This document shows, piece after piece, positions 33,744-42,336 of a stretch of DNA of 64,000 bases. Every line of letters starts with the position of its first letter. The stretch's first letter is position 1. The DNA lies in contig NZ_CP091799.1 of assembly GCF_022024235.1 (NCBI RefSeq), positions 660,001 through 724,000 of the forward strand. Reading direction: 5' to 3'. Origin of the DNA: Segatella baroniae B14. Lineage in GTDB: Bacteria > Bacteroidota > Bacteroidia > Bacteroidales > Bacteroidaceae. The position numbers were made by a program, and so were the translations under genes. Under the pieces are notes generated by a model. The model saw nothing but the letters and a program-made list of their open reading frames with translations, was not told the origin of the DNA and did not search any database.

Positions 33744-34766
33744 ATGGCAAAAATTGTAACATTAGGTGAGATCATGCTCCGTCTTTCTCCAGAAGGTAAT
33801 GATCGTTTCATTCAGAGTGATTCTTTCCGTATTATCCCTGGTGGTGGTGAGGCTAACGTAGCTGTTAGTGTTTCAAACTATGGTCATGATGCATATTTCG
33901 TATCTAAACTTCCTAAACACGAGATTGGTCAGATTGCTGTTAACGCTCTTCGTCGTTATGGTGTTCATACAGATTTTATTGCTCGTGGTGGTGAGCGTGT
34001 AGGCTTGTACTACGCAGAGACAGGTGCTTCTATGCGTCCTTCTAAGGTTATCTATGACCGTGCTCATAGTTCAATCGCAGAGGCTGATCCATCTGATTTC
34101 GATTTCGACGCAATCATGGAAGGTGCTTCTTGGTTCCACTGGAGTGGTATTACACCTGCTATTAGTGACAAGGCTGCTGAGTTGACAAAGTTGGCTTGTG
34201 AGGCTGCTCATCGTCATGGTGTGACAGTATCAGTTGACCTTAACTTCCGTAAGAAGCTTTGGACATCAGAGAAGGCTATCTCTGTTATGCGTCCTTTGAT
34301 GCAGTACGTAGATGTATGTATCGGTAACGAGGAAGATGCTGCTCTTTGCTTAGGCTTTACACCAGATGCAGACGTTGAAGGTGGTAAGACTGATGCTGCT
34401 GGTTATCACAAGATCTTCGAGCAGATGGCTAAGGAGTTTGGCTTCAAGTATGTAGTTTCAACTCTTCGTGAGTCTTACTCTGCAACTTACAATGGCTGGA
34501 AAGCTTTGATCTACAATGGTAAGGAGTTCTACGAGAGCAAGCACTATGATATCAATCCTATTATCGACCGTGTTGGTGGTGGTGACTCTTTTGCTGGTGG
34601 CTTGATTCATGGCTTGTTGACTAAGGAAACTCAGGGTGAAGCTCTTGAGTTTGCTGTTGCTGCTTCTGCATTGAAGCACACAATTCCAGGTGACTTCAAC
34701 CTTGTAAATGCTGATGAGGTAGAGAGCCTTGCTGGTGGTAATGCAAATGGTCGCGTACAGCGTTAA
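33744..34766 (+). CDS. kdgK: 2-keto-3-deoxygluconate kinase
   Basis: 340 residues, PfkB family. It phosphorylates 2-keto-3-deoxygluconate to the 6-phosphate. The N-terminal signature GGGEANVAVSVSNYG (about 34-48) and the catalytic VGGGDSFAGGLIHGLL near 280 (Asp as base) are intact. Codon choice is strongly biased (GTT, GCT, CGT, AAG), like the ribosomal genes at 54 kb and unlike the LacI and kinase genes beside it, so high expression is likely. A TATTTTTG -7 box lies at 33674-33681 without a well-spaced -33, which suits an activated or regulated promoter. Confidence 0.94.
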   Translation: MAKIVTLGEIMLRLSPEGNDRFIQSDSFRIIPGGGEANVAVSVSNYGHDAYFVSKLPKHEIGQIAVNALRRYGVHTDFIARGGERVGLYYAETGASMRPSKVIYDRAHSSIAEADPSDFDFDAIMEGASWFHWSGITPAISDKAAELTKLACEAAHRHGVTVSVDLNFRKKLWTSEKAISVMRPLMQYVDVCIGNEEDAALCLGFTPDADVEGGKTDAAGYHKIFEQMAKEFGFKYVVSTLRESYSATYNGWKALIYNGKEFYESKHYDINPIIDRVGGGDSFAGGLIHGLLTKETQGEALEFAVAASALKHTIPGDFNLVNADEVESLAGGNANGRVQR

Positions 34767-34804
34767 TTTGTTATAATTAAATAATAATAAAACATTATAA
34801 TAAA

Positions 34805-34830
34805 GCCAGGTCGCTTTCGGGCGACTTGGC
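34805..34830 (+). terminator. Hairpin between kdgK and kdgA
   Basis: The 10-bp stem GCCAGGTCGC/GCGACTTGGC (one G-T pair) around TTTCGG is followed by ATCTTTT, 17 bases before kdgA. It is either a leaky terminator or an RNA-stabilising hairpin. Confidence 0.55.
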
Positions 34831-34847
34831 ATCTTTTAAAGAATATT

Positions 34848-35519
34848 ATGGCTAAATTTAGTAAGATCCAGGTGATGACTGCTATGAAGGAAACAGGTAT
34901 GGTTCCTGTATTCTTCAACAAGGATATCGATGTTTGTAAAAATGTAATCAAAGCTTGCTACGAAGGCGGTGTTCGTGTATTCGAGTTTACTAACCGTGGT
35001 GACTTTGCTCACGAAATTTTCGGTGAGTTGGTAAAATGGGCAGACAAAGAATGTCCAGAGATGATTCTTGGTGCAGGTACAGTAATTGATGCTCCTACTG
35101 CAGCTCTTTACATTCAGTTGGGTGCAAACTTCATCGTTGGTCCAAACTTCAACCCAGAAGTTGCTCCAGTATGTAACCGTCGCTTGGTACCTTATTCTCC
35201 AGGTTGTGGCTCTGTATCTGAGATGAGTAATGCACAGGCTGCTGGTTGTGATGTAACTAAGGTGTTCCCTGCTGGTAATGTAGGTGGTCCTTCATTTGTT
35301 AAGAATGTGCTTGGTCCATTGCGTTGGAGCAACATTATGGTTACTGGTGCAGTTGAACCTACAGAGGCAAACCTTACAGAGTGGATTAAGGCTGGTGTAA
35401 TGTGCGTAGGTATGGGTTCTAAACTCTTCCCTGGTGATGTTGTTAAATCTCAAAACTGGAAAGCAATTACAGATAAGTGTGTTGAGGCTCTTGGTTATAT
35501 CGCAAAAGCTCGCGCTTAA
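34848..35519 (+). CDS. kdgA: 2-keto-3-deoxy-6-phosphogluconate aldolase
   Basis: 223 residues, class I aldolase that splits KDPG into pyruvate and glyceraldehyde 3-phosphate. It has the base Glu in VRVFEFTNRG (about 42-51), LGAGTVIDAPTA near 75-86, and the Schiff-base Lys in VTKVFPAGNVGG (about 142-153). It is slightly longer than the E. coli Eda (213). Codon use is as biased as in kdgK. It completes the pathway from altronate begun by UxaA and is followed by a terminator. Confidence 0.95.
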   Translation: MAKFSKIQVMTAMKETGMVPVFFNKDIDVCKNVIKACYEGGVRVFEFTNRGDFAHEIFGELVKWADKECPEMILGAGTVIDAPTAALYIQLGANFIVGPNFNPEVAPVCNRRLVPYSPGCGSVSEMSNAQAAGCDVTKVFPAGNVGGPSFVKNVLGPLRWSNIMVTGAVEPTEANLTEWIKAGVMCVGMGSKLFPGDVVKSQNWKAITDKCVEALGYIAKARA

Positions 35520-35529
35520 TTATAATATT

Positions 35530-35569
35530 AAGAGCGCTGTCATCATTTTGATGATGGGCTTTCTTTTTT
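35530..35569 (+). terminator. kdgA terminator, overlapping the kinase 5' end
   Basis: A hairpin with arms AGCGCTG-TCATCA and TGATGA-TGGGCT (one bulge, two wobble pairs) is followed by TTCTTTTTT. The same bases encode, in another frame, a signal-peptide-like segment for the downstream kinase. Confidence 0.6.
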
Positions 35570-35612
35570 AATTTCAGCTTGTTCGCCTAAGCATAAGAAT
35601 GAAATCGACAAG

Positions 35613-38600
35613 TTGAATAGTATTTCTTATGCATATCATTATCTTAATCTTGATTCTGCGCGTTCGATAGCTTATCGTGCCTATATGATGTCACTCGATG
35701 AGGGGTATGATGATGGTAAGGCTGAGGCTCTGAATAATATGGCTTTTGTAAGCATTGCTCGTATGCGTTACGCTAATGCTTCCAAACTGCTTCTTGAGGC
35801 GTCTTCTGCCGATAATCAGGTTGAACTCCTGATTTCTGATATTCTTAATATGCGTTTGTGTCAGCGTCAGTCTCACAACAAAGATTTCTATGTATATCAG
35901 GAGAGAGCTTTAGAAAGAATGTCACGCATTCAGGAGGAGATAGATTTACTAACAGCTCGTCAGAAATTTCGTTTTAGGTATGCTAAGTCTGAGTTTCATA
36001 TTGTAGCAGCAACTTATTATTATTATGTTGGTCAACATAGACCTTTTATTGCAGAACTTAAAAAGATTAATCCTGATGATATAGCAAAAGACACAGCTCA
36101 GTATCTTAGTTATTTATATAATATGGGCGCTGGTGATGCCATTGAGGGAACATCGCATCAAACTATAATTCAAAAGGAATTTGAATATTTGTTGTTGTGT
36201 TATGCTATGGCAGGTGATCGATATCCATTTTGGAGAGCCAATTCCTTACAATCACTAAGTGAACATTTACTTGATGTTAATGATCGTAAGTTCCTGATTA
36301 AAAATAATTTGCAGTCAATAAAGTATCTTAATGTTCAGGATGTGTCTTATGATCTTTTACCAGTTAATCTTGCAAAACGGTCTTTAAAAATATTTAGATC
36401 CTTTGGCGATGTTTACCAGATTTCGGGAGCTTATCGTACTTTAGCTAGTTGTTATTGGTCGATAGGAGATAATCGTTCGTCTATTCTTTGTTTAGAGAAT
36501 GCACTTTCACGAAATAGTGCAATTTTTAAGGCCCCAGATTTGGTTGCATCTATCCGGGAACAGTTGAGTGTTGTATATTCTGCTATTGATGATAAACCAA
36601 ACAGCGATCGTAATCGTAATATTTATCTTGATTTACAGGAGCAGACTCGACAAGATCGTCAATTAGAGGCACGAGCTGAGAAACTTAAAAGTTCGGTAGT
36701 TTGGCTTAATATTATGATTATCGGAGTTGTGATTATGATTGTATTCTTAGTAGGTTTGCTTGCTATTTTTGACAAGATGCGCCAATCTAAGCTTGCTGCT
36801 ACCTCTTTGGATAGTCTTTTATCACCTCTTCGTGAGTGGAAAGCCAAAAATGATGTATGTGTAGAGGAACTAAAGGAGAAATATGAAGAAATTCAAGAAA
36901 ATTATGCCATCAGTCAGCTTCATCTTTTAGATAGTAAAAAACAAAACATAGAGCAGCGTGCCAAAATTTCTTTAGTAAACAGTGTCTTACCGTTTATCGA
37001 TCGTATGATTCATGAGGTAGAGCGTCTATCTAAAAATGAAGAGAGTGATGATGTAAAAGAGCTACGTTATCAATATATTTCAGAATTACTTGATACAATT
37101 AACCGCTATAATAATATTTTAACGCAGTGGATACAATTGCGTCAAGGCCGGTTGAGCCTTCATATTGAGAGTTTTTCATTGCAGACTCTTTTCGATATCA
37201 TCAATAAGGGGCAGATGAAGTTTAATACTAAGGAAGTTACTCTGAATGTTAAACCTACCAATGCCGTAGTGAAAGCTGATAAGACTCTTACTCTTTTTAT
37301 GATTAATACATTGGCTGATAATTCATGCAAATTTACTTCTCAAGGCGGTAAGGTAAGCATTGAGGCGATAGAAGGTAATGATTATGTAGAAATCAGCATT
37401 TCAGATACAGGTTGTGGTATGACTCATGATCAAGTGGAACATGTGTTTGATCACAAACCAATAAAGGACGAAAAACGTACAGGACTACAATATAAGTCAC
37501 ATGGTTTTGGCTTGATGAACTGCAAAGGAATTATAGAGAAATATAAAAAAGTAAGCCAACTCTTCTCGGTGTGTACTATTTCGGCAGAAAGTGAACTTGG
37601 TAAAGGAAGTCGATTCTCATTTCGTCTTCCCAAAGGTGTGGTTCGTTTTGTTCTCGCACTTTTTATTTCGTCCTTTGCTGTTGAAGTACATGCAAATTTG
37701 TCAAAGATTCCGGAAGATCCTTATCCTATAACGCATCCATATTTGCTTAAGGCTAATGTTTATGCTGACAAATGTTATGAGTCTAATAAGCGTGGAACAT
37801 ATGAACAAACTCTTAGGTATGCAGATTCTGCCCGTTATTTGATTAATCAATATTACTACACAATATATCCTCGTGGTAAAGATGTCATGACAGCCACGGA
37901 GACAACTGTTATTCCAGCAGAAATAAAATGGTATAACGAGAAATTAAAGACCAGTTATGCTATAATTCTTGATATTCGAAATGAGTCTGCAGTTGCGGCA
38001 TTGGCACTGCATCATTGGGATATCTATCGTTACAATAATAATGTATATACGCAGTTGTTTCGTCTTCGTTCATCCGATAATACTTTGCGTACCTATGTGA
38101 AACGCATGCAGATTTCAGAGAATAATAAGATGGTGGCAATCATTCTCCTTGTACTATTGCTTTTAGCAATTTTACCCGCATATTATCTGTTGTATTATCG
38201 CCATTTCCTTTATTATCGCTTTTATTTAGAACGGGTTAATCTGATGAACGATATCTTGCTTAGTGAAGATTCAGACAAGAAGAAACTCTTACGTATTAAG
38301 CAATTGTGGCAGAAACATTTTAATCCTTCCCATAATCGTATAGGGCAAAGTGCAACCTTGGTTCATGTCGTAAAACAGATAGAAAAGGCTCTTAAAGAAA
38401 GTATTCAACTGGATGATAAATATCGTACTAATCTTGAACTTGCCTCAGATGAAGTACATCGTGTAGAATTTGAAAATGCGAAATTGCATGTGAGCAATAG
38501 TATACTTGATAACTGTCTTAGTTCGTTGAAACATGAAACGATGTATTATCCATCGCGAATAATGCAGTTGATAGATGTCGATAAGCGAAATCTGAGTGGA

Positions 38601-39053
38601 ATTCGTGAGTTAGTAGATTATTACAAAGAACTTTATGTGCTTCTGAGTGCTCAAGCTATGCGTCAGATTCATGCGATAACTATGAGATGTCAGCCTGTGT
38701 CGATTTATGGTGCAACGGTTCTGGGTGATCCGGATATGCTGCATTATCTCTTTGATATTCTCAAAAAGGCGGGTAAGCAAAAATCACTCCATGTTAGCGT
38801 AGCAAAAACAGACCGAGATTATGTGGTTTATCGTGTCTTATGGTCAGATGTGTTGTTAACAGAAGAACAATGCCGTAATCTTTTTACACCTATGACAGAA
38901 AATATTCAGTTGATGATTTGTCGCCAGATTATTCGTGATATAGGTGAAGTAACCAATTCAAGAGGTTGTGGTATACAAGCTCATTTGGATAATCATAATG
39001 TAGTAATTGATATAGTAATAACTAAAGCCAAAGATAAAGATGGAAAATTTTAA
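35613..39053 (+). CDS. Two-module membrane sensor kinase (DUF5112/DUF5113 type)
   Basis: 1146 residues from a TTG at 35613, but the frame is open from 35532. It reads FLISACSPKHKNEID before that point, a lipobox-like stretch, so the true start is uncertain. Module 1: helical periplasmic domain (about 1-357), membrane helix (360-383), dimerisation region with His in RMIHEVERL, and an ATPase domain with NTLADNSCKFT (N box, about 565), DTGCGM (598) and SHGFGLMNC (628). Module 2: second membrane helix (675-693), outer loop, third helix (840-862), a DHp-like KHETMYYPSRI (about 972) and a degenerate ATPase domain without N or G boxes. Similar large proteins are known in Bacteroides and Prevotella. 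It overlaps the response regulator gene by 14 bases. Signal unknown. Confidence 0.85.
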   Translation: MNSISYAYHYLNLDSARSIAYRAYMMSLDEGYDDGKAEALNNMAFVSIARMRYANASKLLLEASSADNQVELLISDILNMRLCQRQSHNKDFYVYQERALERMSRIQEEIDLLTARQKFRFRYAKSEFHIVAATYYYYVGQHRPFIAELKKINPDDIAKDTAQYLSYLYNMGAGDAIEGTSHQTIIQKEFEYLLLCYAMAGDRYPFWRANSLQSLSEHLLDVNDRKFLIKNNLQSIKYLNVQDVSYDLLPVNLAKRSLKIFRSFGDVYQISGAYRTLASCYWSIGDNRSSILCLENALSRNSAIFKAPDLVASIREQLSVVYSAIDDKPNSDRNRNIYLDLQEQTRQDRQLEARAEKLKSSVVWLNIMIIGVVIMIVFLVGLLAIFDKMRQSKLAATSLDSLLSPLREWKAKNDVCVEELKEKYEEIQENYAISQLHLLDSKKQNIEQRAKISLVNSVLPFIDRMIHEVERLSKNEESDDVKELRYQYISELLDTINRYNNILTQWIQLRQGRLSLHIESFSLQTLFDIINKGQMKFNTKEVTLNVKPTNAVVKADKTLTLFMINTLADNSCKFTSQGGKVSIEAIEGNDYVEISISDTGCGMTHDQVEHVFDHKPIKDEKRTGLQYKSHGFGLMNCKGIIEKYKKVSQLFSVCTISAESELGKGSRFSFRLPKGVVRFVLALFISSFAVEVHANLSKIPEDPYPITHPYLLKANVYADKCYESNKRGTYEQTLRYADSARYLINQYYYTIYPRGKDVMTATETTVIPAEIKWYNEKLKTSYAIILDIRNESAVAALALHHWDIYRYNNNVYTQLFRLRSSDNTLRTYVKRMQISENNKMVAIILLVLLLLAILPAYYLLYYRHFLYYRFYLERVNLMNDILLSEDSDKKKLLRIKQLWQKHFNPSHNRIGQSATLVHVVKQIEKALKESIQLDDKYRTNLELASDEVHRVEFENAKLHVSNSILDNCLSSLKHETMYYPSRIMQLIDVDKRNLSGIRELVDYYKELYVLLSAQAMRQIHAITMRCQPVSIYGATVLGDPDMLHYLFDILKKAGKQKSLHVSVAKTDRDYVVYRVLWSDVLLTEEQCRNLFTPMTENIQLMICRQIIRDIGEVTNSRGCGIQAHLDNHNVVIDIVITKAKDKDGKF

Positions 39054-39765
39054 GGTCATTATCGTTGAAGATGTACCTTTAGAACTAAAAGGTACACTGG
39101 GTATATTTAAAATGGATATACCAGAAGCCGAAATTATAGGAACAGCCGAAAATGAAGTGGCTTACTGGAAATTGCTTAATCAGCAATTACCTGATTTAAT
39201 ATTATTAGATTTAGGCTTAGGTGGAAGCACAACTGTTGGTGTAGAAATATGTCGTCAGACAAAAGAAAAATACCCTCAAATTAAGGTGTTAATCTTTACT
39301 GGAGAAATCCTTAATGAGAAGCTTTGGGTAGATGTTTTGGATGCAGGTTGCGATGGTATCATTTTGAAGAGTGGTGAACTGCTTACTCGTGGTGACGTCT
39401 CGAGTTGTATGGGAGGCAAGAAACTTGTGTTTAATCAACCTATACTTGAAAAGATAGTTGATCGTTTCTGTAAGAGTGTCAATAATGAAATTATGCATCA
39501 GGAAGCTTTAGTAAACTATGAGATTGATGAATACGATGAACGTTTTCTACGTCATTTAGCTTTGGGTTATACTAAGGAACAGATAACGAATTTGCGTGGT
39601 ATGCCTTTTGGCGTTAAAAGTCTAGAAAAAAGACAAAATGAACTTGTGCAGAAGTTATTCCCAGATGGTAATGGTAAAGTTGGTATTAATGCAACTCGTT
39701 TGGCTGTTAGAGCATTAGAATTGCGTATCCTTGATGTAGATAACCTGTTGCCTGATGATGAATAA
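39040..39765 (+). CDS. Response regulator
   Basis: 241 residues. The receiver domain (about 1-120) has the acidic pair E10/D11, phosphoacceptor D57 in ILLDLG, Thr in LIFTGE and Lys in GIILKSG. The C-terminal part (about 165-232, FLRHLALGYTKEQITNL then SLEKRQNELVQKLF) looks like a LuxR-type helix-turn-helix, so it likely regulates transcription. It overlaps the kinase gene, a strong sign that the two are partners, and its end overlaps the next gene by about 11 bases. Confidence 0.9.
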   Translation: MENFKVIIVEDVPLELKGTLGIFKMDIPEAEIIGTAENEVAYWKLLNQQLPDLILLDLGLGGSTTVGVEICRQTKEKYPQIKVLIFTGEILNEKLWVDVLDAGCDGIILKSGELLTRGDVSSCMGGKKLVFNQPILEKIVDRFCKSVNNEIMHQEALVNYEIDEYDERFLRHLALGYTKEQITNLRGMPFGVKSLEKRQNELVQKLFPDGNGKVGINATRLAVRALELRILDVDNLLPDDE

Positions 39766-40357
39766 GCGGTTTGTTCGCATATATACGGCAATTACTTTGG
39801 CTCTTTGGATAGCCCAAATTGCCGTTTTTTTGCTTTCTTGGATTATTACTGCTGCTGCTCCTGAGCAGAATTTTCATTCTCTTTTGAGTAGTGAAGGTAT
39901 AAGATGGTTTTTCGGATCTTTTATTCATAATTTAACAAGTCCGATTCTAGTTTGGCTTATTTTATGTATTTTGGCATATGGAGCTTTAACATCGAGTCGC
40001 ATATTACAATATGATTCTCATGTATATAGGCAGCGCCTAGGTATGAATCTTGTTATTGTCGAGTTTGGTGTTTGTCTGTTAGTCTTACTCATGTTAACAA
40101 TGTTTCCCCACGCTATTTTATTAAGTGTCACAGGAAATCTGTTTCCAAGTAGTTTTTCAGGAAGTATTATTCCGATAGCTACATTTATGATTATCTTGTT
40201 TTCTGAGAGTTTTGCTGTAATGAGTGGTCGTTTTAATAGTCCCACAAAAGTCGTCGAGTCATTGCTGGTTGGTATACATCAATTAGCATCACTATTTCTT
40301 ATTTATATTTTGGCTATGGAATTATTCCATTCGGTACTTTTTATAATTTACGGATAA
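39755..40357 (+). CDS. Membrane protein with AbgT-like N-terminal segment
   Basis: 200 residues and five or six hydrophobic helices. The stretch LLSSEGIRWFFGSFIHN (about 43-59) resembles the opening of AbgT-type transporters, but those have about 500 residues, so this is at most a fragment of such a fold or a chance likeness. The start is ATG 39755 or 39758, both inside the response regulator's last codons. It also overlaps the SDR start (TAATG). Translational coupling on both sides suggests one four-gene operon. Function unknown. Confidence 0.75.
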   Translation: MMNKRFVRIYTAITLALWIAQIAVFLLSWIITAAAPEQNFHSLLSSEGIRWFFGSFIHNLTSPILVWLILCILAYGALTSSRILQYDSHVYRQRLGMNLVIVEFGVCLLVLLMLTMFPHAILLSVTGNLFPSSFSGSIIPIATFMIILFSESFAVMSGRFNSPTKVVESLLVGIHQLASLFLIYILAMELFHSVLFIIYG

Positions 40358-41061
40358 TGAAAGCAATTATTGTTGGAGCAAGTAGTGGAATTGGATACGA
40401 GGTCGCTAAGTTACTAATAGCTAAGGGGTGGATTGTTGGTGTTGCGGCGCGGCGAGTGGATCGATTGATGGATTTGAAGGCCAGTTACGTGGAGCAAATA
40501 GATGTAACTATGAGCGATGCTGATCAGAAGTTAAGTAATTTGATTCATAAAATGGGTGGTATAGATCTCTATTTTCATGTATCAGGAATAGGAAAGCAAA
40601 ATCGAAATTTATTCCCTGATATTGAGTTAAATACAGTTCAAACTAATGCATTGGGTTTTACGCGTATGGTAGGAGAGGCATATCGGCATTTTGCTATTCA
40701 GGGCAAGGGCCATATAGCTTGCATTTCTTCTATTGCTGGAACTAAAGGTTTGGGGCCGGCTCCGAGTTATTCTGCAACAAAGGCTTTTCAGAATGTTTAC
40801 ATGCAGGCTTTAGAGCAACAAGCTCAATCGCGAAATCTTGCTATTTCATTTACAGATATCCGTCCCGGATTTGTTGATACAGACCTTCTCAATGGTGATT
40901 TTCATTATCCTTTGATGCTAAAACCGGAACGTGTTGCCAAAACGATCGTTCATGCAATTATACACCAACGTCGTATCGTAGTCATTGATTGGAAATGGCG
41001 TTTGATTACTTTTTTTTGGAGTTTGTTGCCAAATCGTCTTTGGCGTCTACTTAAACTTTAA
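40357..41061 (+). CDS. Short-chain dehydrogenase/reductase
   Basis: 234 residues. The Rossmann motif is at the very N-terminus (IIVGASSGIGYEVAKLL), and the catalytic triad is Ser in CISSIAGTKG and Tyr/Lys in YSATKAF (about 143-149). A C-terminal hydrophobic segment (WRLITFFWSLLPNRLW, about 212-227) suggests membrane association, as in some SDRs acting on lipids. Substrate unknown. Last gene of the kinase operon; no clear terminator follows in the 144-base gap. Confidence 0.9.
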   Translation: MKAIIVGASSGIGYEVAKLLIAKGWIVGVAARRVDRLMDLKASYVEQIDVTMSDADQKLSNLIHKMGGIDLYFHVSGIGKQNRNLFPDIELNTVQTNALGFTRMVGEAYRHFAIQGKGHIACISSIAGTKGLGPAPSYSATKAFQNVYMQALEQQAQSRNLAISFTDIRPGFVDTDLLNGDFHYPLMLKPERVAKTIVHAIIHQRRIVVIDWKWRLITFFWSLLPNRLWRLLKL

Positions 41062-41205
41062 AGTCGGTTATAACTATTATAGATCCTTTGTATCATAATA
41101 GGGGCATGATTTAGTGGGTTAATACAGATTTTATAATTTATGTACTTTATTTGGTTCGTGAATATAATCTTGTATATGCAATATAGGAGGGTGGCTTTTG
41201 CTATA

Positions 41206-42246
41206 TTAAAGGGGGTGACGATTTTCCCAACTGATGAGGAGGCCTAAAACTTCAGAGTAGTTATGGATGCCACTCTTGATTTGGTTTGATTTAAGATAAT
41301 GGTCTAGTAAAAAAGATTGTGCATCGCCTAAAAAATGGCTATATTTGTTTTTCCAGTATGTTCGTCGTTGTTCATAAAGAAGTTTAATTTCTGGTCGAAT
41401 TTGAGCTACAAAGATTTTGCCAGCATTCTCATCTTCAGCATATAGTGCGCGAATAACATATGGTAATATAGAAAGATAGCCACTGAAGCGTATTTGTTTG
41501 TTGTTGCTAGCTGTGCAAGCTTCATACGCATAAAATGTTGCTTCGTTTTCTCGAGCTATACCAAGAAAATGGGCATATTCATGTGCCCAGCAGTCAGCGT
41601 ATTCGATAGGAAGCAAATTCTTATTAAGAGTAAATTCTCCAAAGAAGGGCCCCATAGATCCAAGTACACCTACTTTAGAATATAAAGGGGTTAATAGCAT
41701 TGGTTTGCTTTGAGGATGAGTGTTGAAAGGCTTATGGATACCGGCTTGGATACCTAATTGATTATAAGCCCTTACTATTTCTTTACTGACTATTTTTTCA
41801 TCGAGTTGATGTGGATTACAATAAGTCTCATTCAATTTTTTTAGATAGCACTTGGCAAAATTTTTGAGTAAAACCGTATCGTATGGAGCAGGTTTTATAT
41901 TTGTGCGACTATAGAAATCTGGTGCCATGTAGTTGATACCCCAACCGATGTTAAACCAAATATATAGTATTGCTATCATCTTTAATTCACAAATACCAAT
42001 CTGTTGCCAAGTTTGTTTATATCTTCGTATACCTATTACTGGATAAGTTAATAAGCCAAGTATGCCGAGGATATAGAAAAAGTCTGATATACAAAATGGA
42101 ACAATTGAAGATATAATACTAAGTAGTTTTGCTATAGAAGGATATAGTTGTTGATTATACCATGTTCCACCTCCTGGCAGTAATCGTAAGGAAATTACTG
42201 CAACCAAAAGGGTAAGAATACTATATGTATTTATTTTCTTTGTCAT
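41206..42246 (-). CDS. DUF3810 family membrane protein, putative zinc peptidase
   Basis: 346 residues from the ATG at 42246, chosen because a TAACTTTG -7 box (42262-42269) overlaps the longer TTG start. Three hydrophobic helices in the first 125 residues are followed by a soluble domain with HEYAH in WAHEYAHFLGIARENEA (about 221-237). This is an HExxH motif with a downstream Glu, as in zinc metallopeptidases. DUF3810 is found in Bacteroidota and Firmicutes; its substrate is not known. It stands alone. Confidence 0.86.
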   Translation of the reverse strand: MTKKINTYSILTLLVAVISLRLLPGGGTWYNQQLYPSIAKLLSIISSIVPFCISDFFYILGILGLLTYPVIGIRRYKQTWQQIGICELKMIAILYIWFNIGWGINYMAPDFYSRTNIKPAPYDTVLLKNFAKCYLKKLNETYCNPHQLDEKIVSKEIVRAYNQLGIQAGIHKPFNTHPQSKPMLLTPLYSKVGVLGSMGPFFGEFTLNKNLLPIEYADCWAHEYAHFLGIARENEATFYAYEACTASNNKQIRFSGYLSILPYVIRALYAEDENAGKIFVAQIRPEIKLLYEQRRTYWKNKYSHFLGDAQSFLLDHYLKSNQIKSGIHNYSEVLGLLISWENRHPL

Positions 42247-42284
42247 GTTGTTATTTCGTGACAAAGTTACATATTTTTTTGTAT

Positions 42285-42318
42285 ATAAGGCGCAATCCGG
42301 ATCAGAATTACGCCTTAT
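42285..42318. repeat. Inverted repeat between DUF3810 and GH2 genes
   Basis: ATAAGGCG (42285-42292) pairs with CGCCTTAT (42311-42318); the loop contains ATCCGGAT, itself a palindrome. There is no T-tract on either strand. It follows the GH2 stop and abuts the DUF3810 promoter region, so it may be a weak terminator or a protein site. Confidence 0.5.
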
Positions 42319-42336
42319 AATTATATTGGTATATGT

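Noticed and set aside
36800..37700. Assembly junction joining two separate kinase genes
   Set aside because: The frame is continuous through both modules and similar two-module proteins are known in this phylum, so a natural fusion is the simpler view.
41062..41205. Possible tRNA or small RNA after the SDR gene
   Set aside because: Only a weak ATATAG/CTATAT stem is present; no cloverleaf, promoter or T-run terminator.
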